A stretch of DNA of 64,000 bases from Doris montereyensis (GCA_037039925.1 JAXRKP010000063.1:137001-201000); one strand, 5' to 3'; positions 33,501 through 43,029 are shown, counted from the stretch's first letter. The notes: generated by a model not told the origin, from the letters alone. Translations and numbers: made by a program.

Positions 33501-33544
33501 CTCGCATATGCACGTAGCAAGCTCGGCTGAGCAAGCTCAGGCAC
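21855..33544 (-). CDS. NT5C3: Cytosolic 5'-nucleotidase III-like (NT5C3), seven exons found, 5' end open
   Basis: HAD-superfamily nucleotidase that removes phosphate from pyrimidine monophosphates (UMP, CMP) or, in the 3B type, m7GMP; cytosolic and Mg2+-dependent. In gene order the exons are 33439-33544, 32123-32192, 30909-30955, 29505-29594, 27876-28041, 23936-24138 and 21855-21975. They have matching phases and GT/AG borders apart from one gap. HAD motif I is DFDRTLS (nucleophile and acid/base Asp), motif II IFSAG, and motif III/IV GDSLGDLRMAEG. The last part, VVIVEDESLDVVNGIM, matches the family C-terminus before TGA. An exon of roughly 80 nt (the family segment after KKK, around a YY.IE.DP-type motif) should lie between 30909 and 29594 but was not found. 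The start codon lies upstream. The reading frames are intact, unlike the desaturase. 3A and 3B cannot be told apart. Confidence 0.92.
22383..22475 (-). mobile_element. tRNA-like sequence (SINE head or tRNA pseudogene)
   Basis: On the minus strand it reads TTAGCTCAATTGGTAGCACG (box A) and, about 45 bases on, GGGTTCGATCCCC (box B). The internal length is a little more than a tRNA and the arms do not fold cleanly. A plus-strand SINE-A-like tail (CTGAGATCGTTTTAGTTATG) follows at about 22525-22590, so the two parts are in opposite orientation. Lies in the NT5C3-like intron-exon region just upstream of the last exon. Confidence 0.6.
22765..23222 (+). repeat. 40-bp minisatellite, about eleven copies
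   Basis: Regular 40-bp unit with ATTTCATCCCAAGAGTAACC and ATATTTTGCATGTATACTTT. The unit resembles a piece of the 2905-3700 family (CATATTTTGCATGTAGATTT), whose other blocks flank it near 22735 and 23400, so it may be an internal expansion of that element. Lies in an NT5C3-like intron. Confidence 0.92.
23484..23952 (-). repeat. 25-bp array of exon end plus 5' splice site, about nineteen copies
   Basis: On the minus strand the unit reads GGCTTTCTTAATTTCA then (A/T/C)GGTAAACT. This is the last 17 bases of the NT5C3-like exon at 23936-24138 followed by its donor GTAAAC. Copies nearest the exon keep GGTAAACCGG; distal ones read CATGGTAAACT, CAAGGTAAACT or CAATGTAAACT, partly alternating. The array overlaps the exon end, and its first unit is the authentic splice site. 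Confidence 0.93.
23936..24138 (-). CDS. NT5C3: NT5C3-like exon: GDSLGDLRMA motif
   Basis: Acceptor CTGCAG, donor AG|GTAAAC on the minus strand. Reads IIHTFNKNESS, ENILLLGDSLGDLRMAEG, CILKIGFLNF. The GDS.GD acidic motif binds Mg2+. The last ~20 bases plus the donor are repeated about nineteen times just downstream (23484-23952), so several near-copies of this 5' splice site follow the real one. Confidence 0.93.
24285..24515. repeat. TAA/TAC microsatellite
   Basis: AATAAT units with ACTAAT and AGTAGT variants, about 230 bases, in an NT5C3-like intron. Ile-rich frames are repeat translations. Confidence 0.95.
24640..26972 (+). repeat. 2.3-kb polypurine minisatellite, 20-24-bp units
   Basis: Units are built on GTAAACAGTGA followed by TTCAAGGGGAAG, GGCAAAGGGAAAG or GACAAGGGAAAAT. 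Unit type changes along the array: TTCAAGGGG in 24780-25670, GGTAAAGG..TACACAGTTAGG at 24680-24780 and 25690-25900, GGCAAAGG/GACAAGG from 25950 on. The plus strand is almost purine-only apart from the AAAC.GT core. All three minus frames stay open over hundreds of codons (Phe/Leu/Cys/His/Pro), a repeat artefact. Lies in an NT5C3-like intron. Confidence 0.95.
27105..27772 (-). mobile_element. piggyBac-like MITE with matched TIRs and TTAA duplication
   Basis: TTAA at 27105-27108 and 27769-27772. Terminal repeats CCCTTTGATTGCTAT (27109-27123) and, inverted, CCCTTTGGTTGCTAT match at 14 of 15 positions. The interior (about 660 bases) keeps an acidic transposase N-terminus on the minus strand at 27290-27547 but no catalytic domain. 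It sits in the NT5C3-like intron just before the IFSAG exon. Confidence 0.82.
27290..27547 (-). pseudogene. piggyBac transposase N-terminal remnant
   Basis: 85 codons with DIDSGDEFMPGSDDSSS and further Asp/Glu/Arg-rich sequence, the usual acidic leader of piggyBac transposases. It lies within matched TIRs and TTAA target sites. The catalytic core is absent, so it is presumably a deletion derivative mobilised by a full copy elsewhere. Confidence 0.6.
27876..28041 (-). CDS. NT5C3: NT5C3-like exon: IFSAG motif
   Basis: Acceptor TTTCCAG, donor GTAGGT on the minus strand. Reads NGCVWLFDRLHQLDIPILIF, then SAGLGDVI and NMKLVSNFLHFDEL. FSAG holds the HAD motif II Ser that binds phosphate. Ends in phase 0. 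Confidence 0.93.
28385..28555 (-). mobile_element. Penelope-like repeat unit with hammerhead-like core
   Basis: Same family as 16615-17260: AAATATGACAATAAGTGACA, ATCACACAATGTGACGTCAG. It carries the best preserved ribozyme-like core at 28439-28466. Followed by GAAAG-rich sequence to about 28790. Lies in the NT5C3-like intron between the 29505-29594 and 27876-28041 exons. Confidence 0.6.
28439..28466 (-). ncRNA. Candidate minimal hammerhead ribozyme core
   Basis: On the minus strand: CTGACGA, one A, hairpin GGGT-TAT-ACCC (four pairs, three-base loop), GAAA, then CGTCA. CUGANGA and GAAA are the two invariant hammerhead boxes, and GAAACGUC is the usual following string in the short type I hammerheads of Penelope-like elements. 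Stem III would be a single pair, as in those minimal forms. Stem I pairs only weakly (UGU with ACG next to the cleavage site). Confidence 0.5.
28680..28790. repeat. GA/GAAA-rich tract
   Basis: Purine-rich GAGAGA and GAAAGAAA units with interruptions. No coding signal in 28560-29500 except this tract, a duplex-rich A/T run at 29114-29150 and the G-rich stretch below. Confidence 0.8.
29240..29325 (+). other. G-rich tract with quadruplex potential
   Basis: At least six separate runs of three or more G within about 80 bases (GGGG, GGGGGG, GGGG, GGG, GGGGGG, GGGGGGGGGG). On the non-template strand of the NT5C3-like intron. Structure is inferred from base composition only. Confidence 0.6.
29505..29594 (-). 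CDS. NT5C3: NT5C3-like exon (cap helices)
   Basis: Acceptor ACACAG, donor GTCAGT on the minus strand. Reads WTQGHALLAECELTKISLSE, then IVVHSRAKL, matching the family segment with W..SH.LL......K..L.EIV. Phase 1 in and phase 2 out, which fits the next exon. The reading frame stays open past the donor to about 29399, but that extension does not resemble the family. Confidence 0.85.
30263..30542 (-). mobile_element. tRNA-derived SINE, family B, with 11-bp target duplication
   Basis: Flanked by the direct repeat TTCCTCATCTG (30252-30262 and 30543-30553). Minus-strand head reads GTGGCGTCTGTAGCAGTGG and box B GGGTTCGAATCC. The body has GGTGCAAATGGGTACAAGCA, and the 3' end includes GGCCTTGGCGCC. 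Same family as 34506-34793, 36217-36506 and 51993-52205. Confidence 0.88.
30909..30955 (-). CDS. NT5C3: NT5C3-like short exon (cap region)
   Basis: 47 nt, acceptor TTTACAG, donor GTGAGT on the minus strand. Joined by phase to the preceding exon it reads SVVEESQFMPDSFKKK, aligned to the family segment after C..CH in the helical cap that sets substrate choice. Confidence 0.8.
31620..32025 (+). repeat. Interspersed repeat family X
   Basis: GCTGCCAATCTTTTCAAATT, CATAATATTCCAGA, CAAATCTTTCAGAGTCTG, GTTTCTTTAAACAAAAATTA and GTTAACCCAGATATACATAC parallel the copy at 20122-20490 in the same order. Lies in an NT5C3-like intron. Confidence 0.6.
32123..32192 (-). CDS. NT5C3: NT5C3-like exon: HAD motif I (DFDRTLS)
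   Basis: Phase 0 in, phase 1 out, flanked by CAG and GTAAGT on the minus strand. Reads IIADFDRTLSKHSENGQICS, then TTH. The first Asp of DFD is the phosphoryl-accepting nucleophile in the family and the second is the general acid/base. Confidence 0.93.
32570..32668 (+). mobile_element. LINE reverse transcriptase fragment (CR1/Jockey-type)
   Basis: Reads LREWERKWKMEFHPDKCQVL then KICNKVK, the segment between RT motifs C and D of CR1/Jockey-type LINEs. It is joined head to tail with an endonuclease piece of another family at about 32670. Confidence 0.7.
32670..33090 (+). mobile_element. RTE-like LINE endonuclease fragment
   Basis: ARAGIGLLMHK near 32683-32715, LLIAYGPNEDDTKEEKY near 32800, then (other frame, 32814-33038) ELMVLGDLNTRVGNNVE and NGERLIDFCLKE, then NKVTATHTNFF. 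The GDLN.RVG motif is the Mg2+/catalytic block of APE-type endonucleases in RTE-like LINEs. A frameshift between the two parts and stops make it dead. Confidence 0.85.
33439..33544 (-). CDS. NT5C3: NT5C3-like exon: segment before the nucleophile motif
   Basis: Borders CTGTAG|G and CAG|GTAG on the minus strand. Phase 1 in, phase 0 out. Reads CLSLLSRACYVHMRDPEFVE, then KAIHTMSKDAHHKLQ, corresponding to the family region where a helix precedes the first HAD motif. Upstream exons with the start codon were not identified. Confidence 0.85.
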
Positions 33545-33667
33545 CTACAGGGATGTATGGTAAACAGGTTTAATAATGGTTAAATTTATACGAAGATAAG
33601 TAATCAACATACAGAGTATACACATGTACAAATTAATAAGGTATGCGTGAACTTATCAATCCTTCCT

Positions 33668-33935
33668 ATGATAGATTTTCCTTTCAGATATTTGTATTTC
33701 ATTTTTGATATTATATGCAGTGATGGGTTTTCATTTCAGATATCTGTATTTCATTTTTGATATTATATATGCAGTGATGGGTTTTCATTTCAGATATCTG
33801 TATTTCATTTTTGATATTATATGCAGTGATGGGTTTTCATTTCAGATATCTGTATTTCATTTTTGATATTATATGCAGTGATGGGTTTTCATTTCAGATA
33901 TCTGTATTTCATTTTTGATACTCTATGCAGCAATT
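33668..33935 (+). repeat. ~52-bp minisatellite, five copies
   Basis: Units hold GATGGGTTTTCATTTCAGAT and ATCTGTATTTCATTTTTGAT, then ATTATATGCAGT. It begins about 125 bases upstream (gene sense) of the NT5C3-like exon at 33439-33544, inside the intron. Confidence 0.9.
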
Positions 33936-34505
33936 AGTAACTTGAAAAGATACAAAGTTTGCTTTTTCTTTTATGCTAGTGACTAAATATTTCAGCTAGC
34001 TGTTTTACAATTTAAATTTCACATACTAAACATAATTCTTCGCTTCCAACTAGAAACTAAATCCGAGTCAACTACGTGGAGCAATGATCACATTTTTTTA
34101 CGCTCATTGTGTTTCATTTGTCCCAAATAAAATGTAAAATGTGCCTATCATATCTCTAAGAGCAAAATTGAAATATCTTCTACTACTACCTTTTATACAT
34201 CACACAGCCCTGCAGGCGTAGTCAATAAACTAAATTCAGATAATCTAGAGGTATACAAAGGTGAAAAATGCATCAGAAATAAAGTAAATGTAGTTTAATC
34301 ATAATTATTTACAAAGTTTATTCATTTTCATGTCCCAAACGGATATATAACTCAATTTCATTTCTACATTGTATATTATAAAAGTTTGTTTATGTGAGAC
34401 GTTTTCAGGTTCAAAACCTGAGAAAGGGGATCAAGAGACTGTTCGCTAGACCCGCCATTTGACAGGTCATGTCAGGATTTTCAACTCTACACAAACTCTG
34501 TCACA

Positions 34506-34793
34506 ATCCTTCAAGGCTTTTACGGTCCATAGAGCCAGTGCTTATCTCACTTTCTATAGCGTGAAGCAAAACAGGTGATAATAATCACCTCCTGGACAGG
34601 ACGCTAGAGTGTTTCAGGTTTTTACTCCCAAGCTGGTGCTGGTACCCATTCGTACCTGGGTTGAGTGGGGAAAATGTGTATTAAGAGTCTTTCCAAAGAA
34701 ACACAATGAGGAACATAGCATTGATAGGACTTGAACCTGGTACCTCAAGATCCCAAGTCCGGAAACTCAGTCACTAGACGCCTGACACCACCC
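34506..34793 (-). mobile_element. tRNA-derived SINE, family B
   Basis: Minus-strand head near 34793 with TAGTGACTGAGTTTCCGGAC and a decayed box B (CAGGTTCAAGTCC). The body contains CGAATGGGTACCAGCACCAG, and the 3' end GGACCGTAAAAGCCTTGAAG. Clear target duplications were not found. Confidence 0.8.
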
Positions 34794-35859
34794 TATCATG
34801 TTACATACCAAAATTGCCTCTACTCAGTGAAGCATACCGAAATGTCCTACAAGGCGAAGCATAGTGCGCATATGGAAGCAAATGTTTACATTCCAGAGGC
34901 ACTACTTGCGCTCCCTGTAGGTAACAGAAAATCTCGTCAGCCAGCTTCACTTTGCTTTGACGTCCAAGTTCAAACCAAATTTATCATTTCCACAAATTAT
35001 GATTCTCTAATACTGATAATTAAACACTGACATTTTATTGAGATTAAGAGTGCATTTTGTGTCACAAAATTCATTGTACACAACAGTAAAGACATTGAGA
35101 CTTTTAAAATTAAGCCATCCTTTTTCAAAAATACATTTTGTTACATTGTCTTACAAAATCTGCAATATCTCCAAAAGTATACAAGATACTGAAAAATTAA
35201 AAGACCTGTTGATTCAGAGTATTAAGAAGCTGCCTGAAATGGCTTTATCTAAATTTGAAAACTGCCCTTTACTAAGTCACAAGAAAGACTTACCAATTGT
35301 AGCAAGGATGGCGATGGTGGCTTCATTTCGTTATAGAATTAATTCACACAATGAAGAGAACAGCAACATAAATTTTCTGTCAAAATAGACACAAATAAAA
35401 AATTTAATTGAAATTGAAATGAATTTCCAAACAAATTAATCTTGAAACCTTATCTAAGTACAAGACATTAACGCTTACAATTACAATCTTTTAATTACAC
35501 AAATTTTGTACATATATTATAATGCTACTTTTGCTTAGGTTAGAAATAAAACAATCAGATTTCAAAACCCGGGCAGTGGACAGGTAAGCAAATGTACGGG
35601 GAGTAGATGATCCCGCCCTCCACGAGTTTCCTGCTGTCTTGCAGGCGGGTCTTGATTGACCCAAGGCTAAGGGACTTAACCCTGACAGAAAACAACCAGT
35701 TACCTTGGAGGCTGGTCTTGAATGACCAAAGGCTAAGGGAGTTAACCCCGACAGAAAATAACAAGGCCCAGTAGCAGGTCTCAAGGTGGCAGCCCAACCA
35801 TCTACCTAGGGTACAGCGGGCTAATCCCCTGCTTATCCAAAACCATTTTGCCCATTACA

Positions 35860-36216
35860 GAAACAAAGAAAAAAAGGACAAGGAATAGAAAATGTAGGAC
35901 TAAATCATATTTTAATCTTCTCAGGAGCAGATATCAAAGATAGAGCTACAGCAGGAGTAGGCCTCCTAATGCATACCAGTGCAAACCAATAAATGTATCA
36001 ATGTTGAAAATGTTGCCAATTATTTAGTTCTGTTTGGAAAATCAAAAAGTGACCTTCAGTCAAATATCAACATTATGAACAATGAACTAAATAAAAGAGG
36101 AATGAGAGTAAATGTAAAGAAAACCAAAACAATGCCAGTAACTAGGAAAGCTAAAACACAAAATCTTAAATTGGGCAGGGAGAATTGAGAACAAGTTCAA
36201 AGCTACAATTACCTAG
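35860..36216 (+). mobile_element. RTE-like LINE: endonuclease piece fused to RT thumb
   Basis: First ITETKKKGQGIENVGLNHIL, FSGADIKDRATAGVGLLMH (endonuclease start), then directly from about 35976 NYLVLFGKSKSDLQSNINIM, NELNKRGMRVNVKKTKTM (RT C-terminal part). The middle of ORF2 is deleted. The copy continues after a SINE insertion at 36519. Confidence 0.85.
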
Positions 36217-36506
36217 TAAAGTTCCTTCAAGGCCCTTATGGCCTATAGAGCCGAAGCTTATCCTGGTTTCTATAGCGTGAAACGGAACAGGTGACAATAA
36301 TCACCTTCTAGCCAGGACGCTACTCTGAAGCAGGTATTTACTCCCAAGCTAGTGCTTGTACCCATTTGCACCTGAGTAGAGTTGGGAAATGCGTGTCAAG
36401 TGTCTTTCCCAAGGAACACACCGTCGGACCTCGCTTTGCTAGAATTCGAACTCAGGACCTCATGATCTCCAGTCCGGCAGCCTAACTGCTCGGCCATCGA
36501 TGCCAC
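36217..36506 (-). mobile_element. tRNA-derived SINE, family B, nested in a LINE with 12-bp target duplication
   Basis: Perfect direct repeat ACAATTACCTAG at 36205-36216 and 36507-36518 flanks it. Minus-strand head GTGGCATCGATGGCCGAGCA, box B GAGTTCGAATTC. TGGCCGAGCAGTTAGG is like box A of Leu/Ser tRNAs. The 3' end reads GGCCTTGAAGGAACTTTA. The interrupted LINE sequence YNYL|GVIINSEGKLRE resumes exactly after the duplication. Confidence 0.93.
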
Positions 36507-36518
36507 ACAATTACCTAG

Positions 36519-37008
36519 GAGTAATAATTAACTCAGAGGGAAAACTAAGAGAAGAAATCAGCTAGAGAATCAAAAAGGCAATGTTTGCAATATATATAAC
36601 CATCTAGGAAAGGTATTTATAGGTAAACAAGAATTGTCAACAAAAAAGCAAAATGGCAGTATACAACACAGTTTATTGTCCTACTCTCCTCTATGGCAGC
36701 GAAACCTGGACCTTAGACAGTGAGAATACAGTACAGTACAAGCAGCTGAAATGAAATATCTAAGAAGAGTAGTAGTAGAGAAAACTAAAAGAGACAAATA
36801 TCAGAAATACAACAATCAATTAAGAGATCAAATCAAAGCAGATGGCATAAAAATTAAGGTGGAAATAACTCAATTGAGATGGTTTGGGTATGTAAACTGA
36901 ATGAATGACAACAGAATAGCTAAATCAGTATACAGTGTGAAAGCCCAAGGTAAAAGGCCAAAAGGCAGACCTCGGAGAAAGTGGGAAGAAGATATAAAAG
37001 AGGCATTA
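36519..37008 (+). mobile_element. RTE-like LINE ORF2 C-terminal part
   Basis: GVIINSEGKLREEIS, MAVYNTVYCPTLLYGSETWT, MKYLRRVVVEKTKRDKYQK, ITQLRWFGYVN and RPKGRPRRKWEEDIKEA follow in the order of RTE-type ORF2 ends (LLYGSETW, LRWFGH, GRP..W). In-frame stops show decay. Confidence 0.88.
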
Positions 37009-37795
37009 ACCCTAGTAAGACTATGACAGTTTGCTATGTACAGCACTCCGTTCAGCGCTACGCCCGGGATTTACAGTTTGCCGGCTACAAACCTCTCAGC
37101 GCAATGTCCGGCATATGTCGGGAAGGAAGGACAGGTCAAGAGAGGACTGAATATTCCCCCTTCTTGTTACCCCTTTACTGTCTTACACTCATCCTCTTAA
37201 AATAATGCTCTGATTGGTTAACCATTTATTAAACAGGAAAAGGATGCGTTCAGGCTCATAAGCTTGCGTCCAAAACGCCTTCGGTTGAGTCTATTTCTAA
37301 AGGGGTGTGTCCATCATTATCTTTGCCTTGGACAACTGATAGTAACGATGCTAACAGCTGTACTATGTATGAAGTAGGCTTGATTACAAATTTCATTCAT
37401 TGGTCACACCTATTGTAAAATGGAATGATCCTACAAGGACAAGTCATTTGCCATAGGGGTGTAAATGTGAGCTGGTCTGTTTTGAGAGTGTGTGATTGAG
37501 CTGATAATAAGAATGTGTGTTACACATACGTAATTGCTCTTGTTGTCTCCTACTAAATTGAAAAGAATTAAATCATCCTAGTTTGGCTTGGGTAAGACCA
37601 GATGATCGCCATGCAACTGAATTCAATAGATTGGTGATGGCCTGGTCAGAAGTCACATTTCCCTGTGCACTGTGAAACTTTGTGGGCAGCCTAACGCCGC
37701 GCCAATGGTTGTCAGCGAGCCAACTAGCGTGTGGCAGCCATTGCGCTGGCTGAGCGAGCCACTTTTCTTGTGTTAACAGAATAAAAATTTAACTT
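37009..37795. other. ~790-bp interruption between LINE parts, origin unclear
   Basis: Separates the LINE sequence ending KEA from its continuation ENA/CQDRAAWRKIIQ at 37796. It starts with TTAACCCTAG, recalling the local piggyBac-type ends (TTAACCCTTTG), and a TTAA lies near the other end, but no inverted partner end was found. No coding signal inside. Confidence 0.45.
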
Positions 37796-37925
37796 TTTTA
37801 GAAGGAAACAGAAAATGCCAGGACAGAGCAGCCTGGAGAAAGATCATACAACCGGAAGGTAGAGTGGGAACTGATAAGGAAAGGAAAAAAAGAAATCAGC
37901 AATACACTCAATACTAATGACGAAT
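37796..37925 (+). mobile_element. RTE-like LINE 3' end
   Basis: CQDRAAWRKIIQPEGRVGTD, KERKKEIS matches the last residues of RTE-type ORF2 (A.DR..WR). It is followed by AATACTAATGACGAATAG and T-rich sequence. Confidence 0.7.
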
Positions 37926-38039
37926 AGCATTTTTTTCTCTCAGGTATTCGCCATAATGAAGAATAGTCACTTCGTAATTAGTTACATTTTATAAGCAGGT
38001 TGCATTCTATCATTCTTTTGTTCTTCTCAATTTCCTGTG

Positions 38040-38670
38040 TATGTAGATCTAGATCTAGTCCCAAACACAGTTACATGACAATCTAAGACTGGTTTTACTA
38101 AAGTCTTGTAGCACTTTCCTTACAAACTTATAGCACTTCGATCTTTATTTTTATTTTGAGGACATTATTGCAGGTCACACCAATCATGAAGTGATAGGTG
38201 GTGAGAAATTGTATGATAGGACCTGCCCTACAATAATTAAATCTATATTATATAGATCTAGCATCTAAATCTAGATCTAGATCTAGCTCTAGAGCATATA
38301 TTGACAAAAACTAAAAAGATGGGAATTTTTGCATTTATAGGTCCAGATTCTAGATCTAGATATAATATCTAGATTCTAGATCTTAATCTAAGTGTAAGAA
38401 TCAGATAGTAGATTCTATGAAAACAATTTTTCTCACTCACTCACCTTCAGCAGACAAATAATGTAAACATCAAGGTTGGCTGGCATTTAAGGACTCACCA
38501 CTAATGACATAATATTATGAGATAGGATTCTACACCTAGAGAACTCTACATCGATCTAGATCTAGATCTAGTACAGGTACATGAACCACTTATATATCTA
38601 GAGAGATTTATTTACTTACGCTGATTAGATTAGATCTAGATCTAGGAATCTAGATCTAGATTATATTATA
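38040..38670. repeat. AGATCT/TCTAGA palindrome cluster
   Basis: Repeated islands of TCTAGATCTAGATC at about 38045, 38245-38292, 38350-38390, 38553-38572 and 38625-38662. They are overlapping 6-base palindromes rather than one continuous satellite. Other clusters are at 54465-54665 and 56335-56380, with single motifs at 16685, 17195, 28487 and 28822. Confidence 0.75.
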
Positions 38671-38689
38671 TGTTGATTTAACAAGTCCA

Positions 38690-39445
38690 GATTATAGTCC
38701 TGTTGAAGCCGAAAAGCCAAGAAACCAATGGGCAGAGATTGAGGAGATCTATAAAAACATAAAGAATACTGAAATCTACCGCAAGCAGTTTTTAAACCAA
38801 GCCACTACGCAGCTTATTCTAATACTCGGATACCCATTTGGAGTCTATTTCACAAATCAACGATTTGATTCCCAGATATCCGTTGACGCAAACACGTCCT
38901 CTCGATTACTCTGATTTAAATTTTGTGATGCATGCACATTTGTATTAATACTTAACATTACATGATTTTCAAAACACATTGATGATGGGTCTTATCGATG
39001 GACAAATGAACTCGTATATAGACTATTAACAATTGCAATATGAAACGAGACAGATACCAAACTATATCAAATCTTCAGCATATCAATGATATCTAACTTC
39101 CTGCCATTCCTCTTATTCAGACACACAATCATCCATCAAAAAACTAAAGACTTACATTCAGCCAATATGTTCCAACATGTTACAATAAGACAATACCCTG
39201 TGCCTCATCACGCTTTCTTATCTATTTCACATCCTGTATACATTGAAACAAGAACAAAACTAAGGCAACACTCTCTTTTTTTATATATTACTTATTATTT
39301 GCCATTCCTTGATGAAAAGATAGCATTGCAACTAAAAACGATGGTGTTACTATAACAAGGTGTTTTTGAAACCTACACATGCAATGGAAACATGAGAACC
39401 ACACGCTATGAATATTTGCCCGGTGCCAGCTATAAATGAGGTTGC
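38690..39445. other. Unassigned stretch
   Basis: No exon, RNA or repeat signature recognised. A short frame at 39086-39355 lacks any family likeness. Confidence 0.4.
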
Positions 39446-39449
39446 TGGA

Positions 39450-39863
<414 letters not shown>

Positions 39864-40136
39864 AGAAACCGTAGCAAATACATTCCAAACCTCAAAATTG
39901 AATCATCATGAAATCGGGGTGGGAGGGGGCCAGGCAGTATAAACCTGAAAAGGAAAAGGATTACACGTAGCGTAATTACAGTCTGATACAGTGACAGCTT
40001 ACCGTGCATTAAAAGATAATAATGAATCACAATAGCAACAGGTGTACAAGCATGGGGGATGATGGCGGTCTAAAATTATACAATTATCAATAAAATGTTA
40101 TAGAAGATACCAGGTTCATTATAACATCATCACCAT

Positions 40137-40190
40137 CCTTATCATCATCATGATCATGATCATCATCATCATCATCATCATCATCACCGT
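40137..40190. repeat. ATC/CAT microsatellite
   Basis: ATCATC units with TGATCATGATC interruptions. Confidence 0.9.
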
Positions 40191-40585
40191 CAGCAGTTCC
40201 AACCTGGTTGTTGGTATTGGCCACCAAGTAAAGCCATCAACCTTCTTCTATCCTGACAATGTTCCCTGTATACTTTTTTCTAGTCTGTGTGCGCACACTT
40301 TTGTAGATTGTGTATAAAGTCTTCTGACTCTGGCAAAAAAAATCATAATTGTGTACACTGTGTATAAGAATGAACGTTAGACGAGAATCACATTTTTATT
40401 GGTGTACGCAGATATTTCTCAACTGTGCATATTGCTCCTGTTGTGCACGCGTACACGCACACAGCTTAGATAGAACATTGGTCTGTGTTATTATTGTTTC
40501 CACCTCTGCCCAATTGTGTCCCATTTTTTCAGGTACAGCTACTAACAAGGGCTAGGCCGCGTGCACAATTTCGGATGGTGGTGAA

Positions 40586-40745
40586 AAGGAAGAAGAAGAA
40601 GAAGAAGAAGAAGAAGAAGAAGAAGAAGAAGAAGAAGAAGAAGAAGAAGAAGAAGAAGAAGAAGAAGAAGAAGAAGAAGAAGAAGAAGAAGAAGAAGAAG
40701 AAGAAGAAGAAGAAGAAGAAGAAGAAGAAGAAGAAGAAGAAGAAA
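40586..40745 (+). repeat. Pure GAA microsatellite, about 50 units
   Basis: Almost uninterrupted AAGAAG for about 155 bases, continuing into the AACAAG array. Lys-rich, Phe, Leu and Ser frames are repeat translations. Confidence 0.97.
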
Positions 40746-41322
40746 AGGAAGAAAAGAGTAGAAAAAGAACAAGAACAAGAATAAGAACAAGAACAAAAAC
40801 CAAAACAAGAACAAGAACAAGAACAAGAACAAGAAGAACAAGAACAAGAACAAGAAGACCAAGGACAAGAACAAGAAGACCAAGAACAAGAACAAGAACA
40901 AGAGCAGAAAAAAGAACAAAAACAAAAACAAAAACAAGAACAAGAACAAGAAGACCAAGAACAAGAAGACCAAGAACAAGAACAAGGACAAGAATAAGGA
41001 CAAGAACAAAGACAAGAACAGTAACAAGAACAAGGACAAGAATAAGGACAAGAACAAGGACAAGAACAAGAACAAGAACAAGAAGCACAATAACAAGAAC
41101 AAGAACAAGAACAAGAACAAGAACAAGAACAAGAACAAGAACAAGAAACAAGAACAAGAACAAAAACAAGAACAAGAACAAGAAGCCCAAGAACAAGAAC
41201 AAGAACAAGAAGAACAAGAACAATAACAAGAACAATAACAAGAAGAACAAGAACCCGAACACGAACAAGAACAAGAAGAACAAGAACAAGAGCAAAAGAA
41301 GAAACAAAAAGAACAAGAATAA
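40746..41322 (+). repeat. AACAAG hexamer array
   Basis: About 575 bases of AACAAG with AAGACC, AAGAAC and AATAAC variants, including longer-period blocks (GACCAAGAACAAGAAGACC, GGACAAGAATAAGGACAAG). Minus-strand frames give Cys/Ser or Val/Leu repeats of 250-310 codons, which are artefacts. Confidence 0.97.
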
Positions 41323-41329
41323 TATTGCA

Positions 41330-42440
41330 AGTCAATGCCAATTTTTACATTAATCCCCAGTAAGATCCTGATGATTTTGTCTCCGACTTCCTCGTCTCCC
41401 GTGTTTATACACGTTACATTTACACGTATAACAATAATAAATCCTTTTTTTCTCAATCTAAGCTGCAACAAAAAACCTTTTCCGTTTCAACGGGTCATAC
41501 CAAAGACCATATAAACTACTGTCTTCGGTCATACCCAGTATACCCAGTAGAAACAGATTGTTTTGTTGTAGAAGTGTATTACATTGTACTTGGATTTTTA
41601 TCACAAGTCGAGTCATCCGTACTCATCGTATCGGAAATAAATTTGATTCTTGTTTATCGGTTCCGATACCTGATCGTACAGTCGAAATTGAAACTAGAAA
41701 CAAGGCCTAGCCAACCGTTGACTCAATAACTTTAGACAAATATAGACATGAAATTGGTGTTATTATGCTGCTGGTAAAAACAGCTTCTAATGTACGTTGC
41801 GGAGACGATACCGATACAATGGAGCTGTACTTTATCAATTCTGTGTTAAATTAATTGTTCCTTGTCACCATTACCTTTGGCAATAATTTAATGCATCTTT
41901 TCTGTAAATCATAACAATATTATAATAGTTTTAAAGTGAAAAAACAATGACAAAGTTTGCCAAAAGGGTTGTAAAACAGTCATTGTTAGAAAGCATGAGC
42001 TCTTGAAGAGCAATAAACAAAACAACCAAAGGGGAAAACCCCATGATACACAGAGAAAATAAAATAATAAAACAAGGCAATCAGCAAAGAGAGAATCATT
42101 AAAGATTCATATAAAAGCATACAAACATTCAAACAATAGCACCTGACACTCTTTTCCAGGGTTTCAAACTTTCCCAGTACGTGTCGTAACGCCTTTCAGT
42201 AGTATCAGTATCAGAGACCATAAAGCTACCAAACATACCATGACAATACCGTTAAAAACCCTCTGAAAACGTACGGTTTTATATCACAGATATATCATAT
42301 TAAATCATAAATATATTATCACAAGTAAAATAATAAGACAAGGCAATCACAACAAAGGCACCCGACATTCTACTTTTCGGTTTCTATATATATAGTATAT
42401 AGTTTTTCATATATCGTAAAAAAAAATCTGATTAACTGCG
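41330..42440. other. Unassigned stretch
   Basis: No recognised exon or transposon. Ordinary AT-rich sequence with a small TATA run near 42386. Confidence 0.4.
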
Positions 42441-42454
42441 TTCTTTTGAGGTTT

Positions 42455-42912
<458 letters not shown>

Positions 42913-43029
42913 AACAACGAAATCATGGAAACATGAAGAAAATACTTTCAACAATTGCATGATCCCTACAGCACATATGAAATAATAAATACATGTCAAC
43001 CAGTAAGAATAACAAATCATCCACATGAG

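Noticed and set aside
40529..41471. Minus-strand frames of 254-309 codons rich in Ser/Cys, Val/Leu or Phe/Leu
   Set aside because: Translations of GAA and AACAAG repeats in three frames.
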